Assembly: GCA_947624695.1 (NCBI GenBank)
Contig: CANQLN010000029.1
Location: forward strand, 1 to 10,392
DNA: 10,392 bases
Source: an uncultured Bacilli bacterium
GTDB lineage: Bacteria > Bacillota_I > Bacilli_A > RF39 > UBA660
Direction: 5' to 3'
Shown: positions 6,588 through 10,392 of the stretch, one piece after another
How positions within the stretch are numbered: position 1 is the stretch's first letter
Layout: each line of letters begins with the position of its first letter
Translations under genes and position numbers: made by a program
Notes under the pieces: generated by a model
What the model saw: only the letters and a program-made list of their open reading frames with translations
What the model was told of the DNA's origin: nothing
The model's database searches: none

Positions 6588-6621
6588 GCCACCCGTTAAG
6601 AGCGGGGTAGAAATAACTCTT
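6582..6621 (+). promoter_or_regulatory. Programmed +1 ribosomal frameshift signal: CCC-U slip site and pseudoknot
   Basis: The decoration gene ends in CCC (6582-6584) then TAA (6585-6587). A proline tRNA on CCC can re-pair with the overlapping CCT at 6583-6585 while the ribosome waits at the stop, moving reading to +1 with AAG (6586-6588) next. Four nt after the stop an H-type pseudoknot can form. Stem 1 is CCCG 6592-6595 with CGGG 6603-6606. Stem 2 is AAGAG 6598-6602, in the loop, with CTCTT 6617-6621. The stems abut with no bases between 6602 and 6603 so they can stack; loop 1 is TT and loop 3 is 10 nt of A-rich sequence. This is the layout reported for Listeria phage PSA, where CCC-stop plus a pseudoknot gives +1 products of structural genes. 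The pairing is seen; its function is inferred. Confidence 0.75.
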
Positions 6622-6978
6622 CCAGAAGATGGAGCATCCGTAATAGGAACTGATAAAACAGTAAAGGATATCCAAACTGGAATGAATTTAGAAGGTGATA
6701 ACTTAACTGGTACTTCTAATTATATAACTGAATTTACTGAAGCCGGAGGAGAAGGTAATTATTTAGTAATAGAATTACCACAAGCCAAAGATGAAGGTAA
6801 TACAGTTAAATGTAAATTCGAAGGCGGGAAGGAGATTACCTTATCTACTACCGATTATCAATATCTTATAAAATTAACTGAAGGCGGTAAGAAACCTATA
6901 ACTGTTACAGTAACGGGAAAAGTTAATGATACAAGAACAATTGATATATCAGGAGTAACATTAAGTCCAAAAGATTAA
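6586..6978 (+). CDS. C-terminal beta-rich (Ig-like?) extension, translated by +1 frameshift
   Basis: In the +1 frame relative to the decoration gene, reading is open from 6568 to the TAA at 6976-6978. It encodes KPPVKSGVEITLPEDGASV, then GTDKTVKDIQTGMNLEGDNL and a Val/Ile/Thr-rich beta pattern ending VTVTGKVNDTRTIDISGVTL. No ATG, GTG or TTG occurs before ATG 6682, and that ATG cuts into the domain and has only a weak AAAGGA site 13 nt away. The domain clearly starts upstream of 6682, with a proline-rich linker typical of an appended domain. It is therefore best read as the tail of a frameshifted decoration protein of about 259 residues. Similar small beta domains, often Ig-like, are joined to phage capsid, decoration or tail proteins by frameshifting and may bind cell-surface or mucus glycans. 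The fold is an inference from sequence pattern. A sequencing error joining the two frames is the alternative. Confidence 0.75.
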   Translation, partial: KPPVKSGVEITLPEDGASVIGTDKTVKDIQTGMNLEGDNLTGTSNYITEFTEAGGEGNYLVIELPQAKDEGNTVKCKFEGGKEITLSTTDYQYLIKLTEGGKKPITVTVTGKVNDTRTIDISGVTLSPKD

Positions 6979-7003
6979 GAAATTATAGAAGGAGGAAAAG
7001 ATT

Positions 7004-8068
7004 ATGAATAGTGTTATGGATATGGTTAGTGCAAAGGCATTAACAACATATTGGCAAGAAACAGTAAGTAATCGTGTTCCTTATCTAGGAGAAGGATTAT
7101 TCCCTTCTAAAAAGAAAATGGGATTAGACCTTGCTTGGATTAAAGGTTACAAAGGATTACCTGTTGCTTTAAAACCATCACATTTCGATACAAAAGCTAC
7201 AGTAAGAGATAGAATTGGAGTTAAAAAAGTTGAAACTGAAATGCCATTCTTCCGTGAAGCAATGACAATTAAAGAAAGAGACCGTCAAGAATTATTAAGA
7301 TTTAGAGAAAATGATAGCGAAAACTTATATAGTGCTATCATATCAGAAATCTTTGATGATAGAGCACAACTAATTGAAGGTGCTTTAATCCAAAGTGAAA
7401 GAATGAGAATGCAATTATTAACTACAGGTGGTATTAACATAGTAGCAAACAATGTTGACTATGTATATAACTATGATGTAGATGGTGAATGGAAGAAAAA
7501 TAATTACAAGAAATTAAGTGGTACTTCTATGTGGAGTGATGTAGAAAACGCTACACCATTAGAAGATATCAGAGAAATGCAAAATAAAATAGTTGAACTT
7601 ACTGGTACTAAACCAACAAGAGCAATTATGACTCAAAAAACTTGGAATTATTTACTTACTAATAAATCTATAAGAATTGCATTAAATCCATTAGCAAACG
7701 GATTAAACCTTGTTAGAGATGCTGAATTGAAATCATTATTACTTAGCGAACTTGGATTAAGTGTTGCTATCTATGATAAACAATTCAAAACAGAAGACGG
7801 TAAAACACAAAAATTCTATCCTGATAATTATATAACTTTATTACCTGCTAGCACTGTTGGTAATACTTATTATGGTACAACTCCAGAGGAAGCAGATTTA
7901 ATGTCAGCTAACTTTAATGGAGAAGTATCTATCGTAGAAACAGGTGTAGCTGTAACTACTATAAATATTCCACATCCAGTTAATAAAGAAACTATTGTAT
8001 CTGAAATTGTATTACCTTCATTTGAAAGAATGAATGAAGTAGCAACTATGGAAGTTGCAAGCGCGTAG
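7004..8068 (+). CDS. Major capsid protein (lambda gpE-like family)
   Basis: This 354-residue shell protein has an HK97 fold of the phage capsid E family. The N-terminus (ALTTYWQETVSNRVPYLGEGLFPSKKKMGLDLAWIKG, residues about 12-48) is the usual E-type start: a helix followed by the LFPS-like turn. The TVRDRIGVKKVETEMPFFREAMTIKERDRQEL region (about 66-97) corresponds to the E-loop and its flank. The helix around FDDRAQLIEGALIQSERMRMQLLTTG (about 117-142) is the spine helix. Length is as expected for the family. GAAGGAGG at 6988-6995 lies 8 nt before the ATG. It follows the decoration gene as in lambda. Its stop codon overlaps an intrinsic terminator, which would make it the last gene of the most abundant transcript. 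Confidence 0.93.
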   Translation: MNSVMDMVSAKALTTYWQETVSNRVPYLGEGLFPSKKKMGLDLAWIKGYKGLPVALKPSHFDTKATVRDRIGVKKVETEMPFFREAMTIKERDRQELLRFRENDSENLYSAIISEIFDDRAQLIEGALIQSERMRMQLLTTGGINIVANNVDYVYNYDVDGEWKKNNYKKLSGTSMWSDVENATPLEDIREMQNKIVELTGTKPTRAIMTQKTWNYLLTNKSIRIALNPLANGLNLVRDAELKSLLLSELGLSVAIYDKQFKTEDGKTQKFYPDNYITLLPASTVGNTYYGTTPEEADLMSANFNGEVSIVETGVAVTTINIPHPVNKETIVSEIVLPSFERMNEVATMEVASA

Positions 8069-8100
8069 GAAGGTTGCAATAGACCTTCCTTTATTTATTA
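8067..8100 (+). terminator. Rho-independent terminator after the capsid gene
   Basis: AGGAAGGT (8067-8074) pairs with ACCTTCCT (8083-8090): an 8-bp perfect stem with an 8-nt loop, followed by TTATTTATT. The 5' arm begins in the capsid gene's TAG stop. As the next gene begins only 20 nt later with no visible promoter, the terminator probably works only partly, lowering transcription of the connector and tail genes relative to the capsid gene. Confidence 0.85.
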
Positions 8101-8119
8101 AAGAGAGGAGAGTATAAAT

Positions 8120-8512
8120 ATGATTTTTCCATTTCCAGTAAAACACAATGGAGTAAATTATGAAGCAGGACAAGAAGTTCCTATCGGACAAGAACCTGTA
8201 AAAGAAAATTCATATGAAGAATTATCAGCTAATGAAATTAGAAAAATTCTTAGAGAAGAATATGGGGTAGAAAAATTCCCATCTAATAAAAAAGCTGATT
8301 TAATAGAAATGTTAAAAGAAGCTGAAGCCAATAAAGGCAAAGAAGCAGATGAACCTAAGGATGACGAATCAGACGAAGATGAAGAAGGTAATGAACCTGA
8401 TGCATCTGAAGATGATGAATCTAAAGAAGGGGAATCAGAAGGAGAAGGTAACCAAGAAGTAACTACTCCAGATGGTAAAAGTTCTTTCTTAGATAAAATC
8501 TTAGGTAAGTAG
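8120..8512 (+). CDS. Small acidic protein with HeH/SAP-like motif
   Basis: This 130-residue protein sits between the capsid and connector genes. Residues 1-27 form a short beta-like segment (FPFPVKHNGVNYEAGQEVPI). Residues about 34-68 (LSANEIRKILREEYGVEKF and PSNKKADLIEMLKEAE) resemble the helix-extension-helix / SAP-like motif found in small phage and Rho N-terminal proteins, often linked to nucleic-acid binding. Residues about 70-118 are almost all Asp, Glu, Ser, Gly and Asn, so the protein is strongly acidic and probably disordered there, with a short helical end (SSFLDKILGK). Similar small proteins occur at this spot in many Firmicutes phages, but their function is not established; a head-completion or DNA-contacting role is possible. 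GAGAGGAG precedes the ATG by about 9 nt. Confidence 0.7.
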   Translation: MIFPFPVKHNGVNYEAGQEVPIGQEPVKENSYEELSANEIRKILREEYGVEKFPSNKKADLIEMLKEAEANKGKEADEPKDDESDEDEEGNEPDASEDDESKEGESEGEGNQEVTTPDGKSSFLDKILGK

Positions 8513-8535
8513 TTTTATTAAGGAGGTGCTAATAT

Positions 8536-8970
8536 ATGAAAATAGAAGAGATTTTAGACTATAAGCTAAAGAAACTTCTAGGGGATGAGGATAAATTCAA
8601 AAGTATTACTCCCGATGATAAGAAGTTTATATTAGCACAAGCTAAAACTAAAATAATGGCATATTGCCATCGTAAAGATATTCCGGAAGGATGTTTTTAC
8701 ATATGGGCGGATATTGCTATAGAAATGTTAAAGAATTTGATTCCAACCTTATTCCAAACTGAAATAGATGAAGATGATATTGCCGGAGCCGTTACATCAG
8801 TAAAGGCAGGCGATACCACAATTACTTTAGGTGGTATGGTAGATAATGATATCGATACTGGATATAAATCCAATGCCGATGATGATGCTATCATAAACTC
8901 ATTCGCAAAACAATTACAAGCATTTAGAAAACTGCCTTGTGGTTGCGGAGATGGTTTCTGTGGCGATTAA
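8536..8970 (+). CDS. Head-tail connector protein (gp6 / SPP1 gp15-like)
   Basis: This 144-residue, mainly helical protein fits the head-tail adaptor family that forms a ring under the portal. Helices span about residues 2-15 (KIEEILDYKLKKLLG), 26-43 (DDKKFILAQAKTKIMAYC) and 53-73 (CFYIWADIAIEMLKNLIP). A beta/loop region around AVTSVKAGDTTITLGGMVDN (88-107) follows, and a final helix at 114-131. This arrangement, with the 'SVKxGDTTI' segment, is characteristic of gp6-like connectors. The last twelve residues, LPCGCGDGFCGD, contain three cysteines and overlap the next gene's start. AAGGAGGTG at 8520-8528 is a near-perfect Shine-Dalgarno match. Confidence 0.85.
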   Translation: MKIEEILDYKLKKLLGDEDKFKSITPDDKKFILAQAKTKIMAYCHRKDIPEGCFYIWADIAIEMLKNLIPTLFQTEIDEDDIAGAVTSVKAGDTTITLGGMVDNDIDTGYKSNADDDAIINSFAKQLQAFRKLPCGCGDGFCGD

Positions 8971-9352
8971 GTTAAGAAACTATAGTAAAGTATTGAATGC
9001 AGTAATGTATAGAGATACATTTACACTATCGAGGATGGGGGAACCTAAGAAAGATAAGTATGGGGCAACAATATCAGCAGAAAGGGAAGTTATTTACGAG
9101 GATAAACCTTGTAAGTTTAGTTTTACTAATATAGACCAACCAACTGATGGTAATGATGTATATGTACCAGTTTTGAAAGAAGTTAAAGTATTCACTGATT
9201 TAGATTACGACATTAAAAGTGGTGATTTGATTAGAGGAGAAAGACTTGATGACAAAACTGGAGTAACCCAAGTTATTGAAGGTATTTGTGGAGAACCAAA
9301 TAGATATGATTATCATCAAGAAATAACACTTCAGTTAGATAAGGATAGCTAA
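8960..9352 (+). CDS. Head closure / head-tail joining protein (gp16-like)
   Basis: About 130 residues, with a small beta-barrel pattern: YRDTFTLSRMGEPKKDKYGAT, then EVIYEDKPCKFSFTN, EVKVFTDLDYDIKSGDLIRGER, and a C-terminal strand region ending YHQEITLQL. This order (strand entry 'DTFTL', charged loop, 'PCK' strand, 'I.xGDxI' turn) is that of head closure proteins such as SPP1 gp16, which plug the connector after packaging. The start is uncertain. GTG 8960 has GGAG at 8947-8950 spaced 9 nt and was chosen. ATG 8951 sits directly on that GGAG, and GTG 8939 has none. The gene overlaps the connector stop by 11 nt, so translation is probably coupled. Confidence 0.8.
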   Translation: MAIKLRNYSKVLNAVMYRDTFTLSRMGEPKKDKYGATISAEREVIYEDKPCKFSFTNIDQPTDGNDVYVPVLKEVKVFTDLDYDIKSGDLIRGERLDDKTGVTQVIEGICGEPNRYDYHQEITLQLDKDS

Positions 9353-9768
9353 TGAAACTAGAAATTGATATAAAAGGTCTTCAAGACTATCAAAAAAGAT
9401 TACAGATGGCTCCAGCATTATTTAGAGATTTTGAAATTAGATATCTTAATACTTTAGCAGGAATGGTTATGCAAAGAGCAATTCCTAATACACCAGTTGA
9501 TACAGGTAGATTAAGAAGAAGCTATAAAGTAACTAAAGTAGAGCAGAAAGGTAGTAATTTAGAAATCACCATATATAATGATGCTAGGTCAGATGGAATG
9601 GATGAGAGTTATGCCTCATACGTAGAAAGAGGGCACTTTACCAGAGGTAGAGTTTCTTGGGTAGAAGGACATTGGATGTTAACCATTGCTACTGATGAAG
9701 TCAAAGCCAATATGGTAAGTGTATGGAATTCTATGTTTAATGATTTTGTAAGGAGGTCAGGACTATGA
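9352..9768 (+). CDS. HK97 gp10-like neck/tail protein
   Basis: This 138-residue protein carries the HK97 gp10 family pattern. An N-terminal amphipathic strand and helix (LEIDIKGLQDYQKRLQMAP, about 2-20) come first. A helix ends AMVMQRAIPNTPVDTGRLRRSYKV (about 36-60), where 'PVDTGRLRxS' is the family signature. Next are a strand pair (EQKGSNLEITIYND) and YASYVERGHFTRGRVSWVEGHWML (about 82-105), with 'YASYVExGH' as the second signature. A C-terminal helix closes the protein. Members sit at the head-tail junction or tail completion site of long-tailed phages. The ATG overlaps the upstream TAA by one base (TAATGA), which suggests coupled translation. Confidence 0.88.
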   Translation: MKLEIDIKGLQDYQKRLQMAPALFRDFEIRYLNTLAGMVMQRAIPNTPVDTGRLRRSYKVTKVEQKGSNLEITIYNDARSDGMDESYASYVERGHFTRGRVSWVEGHWMLTIATDEVKANMVSVWNSMFNDFVRRSGL

Positions 9769-10238
9769 ATATAGAAGTAACTGAAAATATATTAGTTGGT
9801 TCTATTGTATATCAATTAAGCCAATTCTTTGGCGAAGATTATACCTATTATACCGAGGAGTTAGAACAAGGTTTTAAGAGACCTGCATTTCACGTAAGTC
9901 GAGTAGATAATACAAGCCGAAAAGGTTATACAGGTCATCAATATAAACTAAGGGATGATGATTATAGATTCGTTATCAAATATTTCACGGATGTAAAGGA
10001 TAAGGAAAAGGAAGATATAAATAATAAGATTGATGATTTAAAGAAGATATTTGATTACTTATATATAGTAAACTTCAATGAAGAAAAAGTATATAGTAAA
10101 GCAAATAGAATTAACTCTATATCAGTAACCGTACAAGAAGATGTTTTATTCTTTGAGATGGTTATTCCAATAAGAACAGTAATGTACTTAGATATAGATA
10201 AAGTTAAGGATAATTACCTAACTGAAAACATAAAGTAA
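9765..10238 (+). CDS. Tail terminator / tail completion protein
   Basis: This 157-residue alpha/beta protein lies where tail terminators lie in PBSX-like and other Firmicutes myoviruses, just before the sheath gene. An N-terminal helix (NILVGSIVYQLSQFFG) is followed by a strand YTYYTEELEQGFKRPAFHV, in which the 'Q.xxxPaFxV' element is usual for these proteins. Then come YRFVIKYFTDVKD, a helix KEDINNKIDDLKKIFDYL, and a final strand VTVQEDVLFFEMVIPIRTVMYL. Tail terminators form a hexameric ring capping the tail tube and binding the connector. The ATG overlaps the upstream TGA (ATGA), and AAGGAGG lies 8 nt before it inside the preceding gene. Family assignment rests on pattern and synteny. Confidence 0.78.
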   Translation: MNIEVTENILVGSIVYQLSQFFGEDYTYYTEELEQGFKRPAFHVSRVDNTSRKGYTGHQYKLRDDDYRFVIKYFTDVKDKEKEDINNKIDDLKKIFDYLYIVNFNEEKVYSKANRINSISVTVQEDVLFFEMVIPIRTVMYLDIDKVKDNYLTENIK

Positions 10239-10256
10239 ACATATAATAATAATGAT
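10239..10256 (+). repeat. 18-nt intergenic repeat, second copy
   Basis: AACATATAATAATAATGA here is identical to positions 5431-5448. Both copies directly follow a gene's stop codon (tail terminator here, minor head protein there) and precede a strongly ribosome-bound structural gene. Each contains TATAAT (10243-10248 and 5435-5440). No good -35 box is seen 17 nt upstream of either copy, so a promoter is possible but weakly supported. AT-rich composition makes chance similarity more likely than the length suggests. Confidence 0.4.
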
Positions 10257-10278
10257 TAAAGAAGGAGGGAAAAATATT

Positions 10279-10392
10279 ATGGCTGGAGGAATTTTCACAA
10301 GTCAAAATAAAATTAGACCAGGTGCTTATATTAAGTTTCAAGGCGTTCCTTCATCAGACAACATTGTAGGTAGCAGAGGTATTGTTGCCTTA
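10279..10392 (+). CDS. Tail sheath protein, 5' end only (XkdK-like)
   Basis: Only the first 38 codons are present; the gene continues past the right edge. The start MAGGIFTSQNKIRPGAYIKF matches the N-terminus of contractile tail sheath proteins such as PBSX XkdK, which begin MAGG(T/I)(F/W)T.QNKVRPGVYINF. The following residues (SRGIVAL) fit the first strand of the family's conserved core. The sheath surrounds the tail tube and contracts to drive it into the cell, so this gene identifies the phage as myovirus-like. GAAGGAGGGAAAAA at 10261-10274 is a strong ribosome site almost identical to the one before the decoration gene. It follows the tail terminator by 40 nt. Confidence 0.93.
   Translation, partial: MAGGIFTSQNKIRPGAYIKFQGVPSSDNIVGSRGIVAL

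Noticed and set aside
6682..6978. Separate 98-residue gene starting at ATG 6682
   Set aside because: The start cuts into a domain that clearly begins upstream in the same frame, its ribosome site is weak and far away, and the upstream part has no start codon. A +1 frameshift product explains it better.
1..10392. CRISPR array, tRNA, rRNA, IS element or att site
   Set aside because: No regularly spaced repeats, no cloverleaf or rRNA-like tracts, no transposase and no integrase or paired direct repeats were seen in reading the window.

Overview
This AT-rich window is a piece of a tailed double-stranded DNA phage or prophage. Every gene is on the plus strand, genes are tightly packed, and Shine-Dalgarno sites are strong (AAGGAGG type, including a near-perfect AAGGAGGTG before the connector gene). 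Low G+C, these ribosome sites and protein families resembling SPP1, PBSX and Listeria phages point to a Firmicutes/Bacillota-type host. TGA ends several genes, so this is not the mycoplasma code. The last gene is a tail sheath, so the particle should have a contractile tail (myovirus-like).

Positions 1-2025 form a diversity-generating retroelement (DGR). The window opens in the last codons of a target gene that carries a variable repeat (VR). A 10-bp hairpin follows its stop codon. Next come an Avd-like accessory gene whose 3' end is the template repeat (TR), a 129-nt spacer, and a reverse transcriptase with the DGR-type LGxGSQ motif and YMDD. VR and TR align without gaps over 58 nt. All eight differences fall where the TR has adenine, which is the mark of adenine-specific mutagenic retrohoming.

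Positions 2057-8068 are the head module: SPP1-type portal, MuF-type minor head protein with a C-terminal domain resembling a degenerate ADP-ribosyltransferase, Gp20-type scaffold, a lambda gpD-like decoration protein, and a lambda gpE-like major capsid protein followed by a strong terminator. The decoration gene appears to end in a programmed +1 ribosomal frameshift: CCC-TAA followed by an H-type pseudoknot. The shift would add about 130 residues of beta-rich, possibly Ig-like domain to a fraction of the protein.

Positions 8120-10238 encode a small acidic protein with a HeH/SAP-like motif, a head-tail connector, a head closure protein, an HK97 gp10-like protein and a tail terminator. The tail sheath gene runs off the right edge. 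The DGR lies directly upstream of the portal gene and no terminase gene is in view. The target gene is only seen as its last 25 codons, so its identity (for example a receptor-binding tail protein) is inferred. No stretch longer than about 130 nt lacks a gene.
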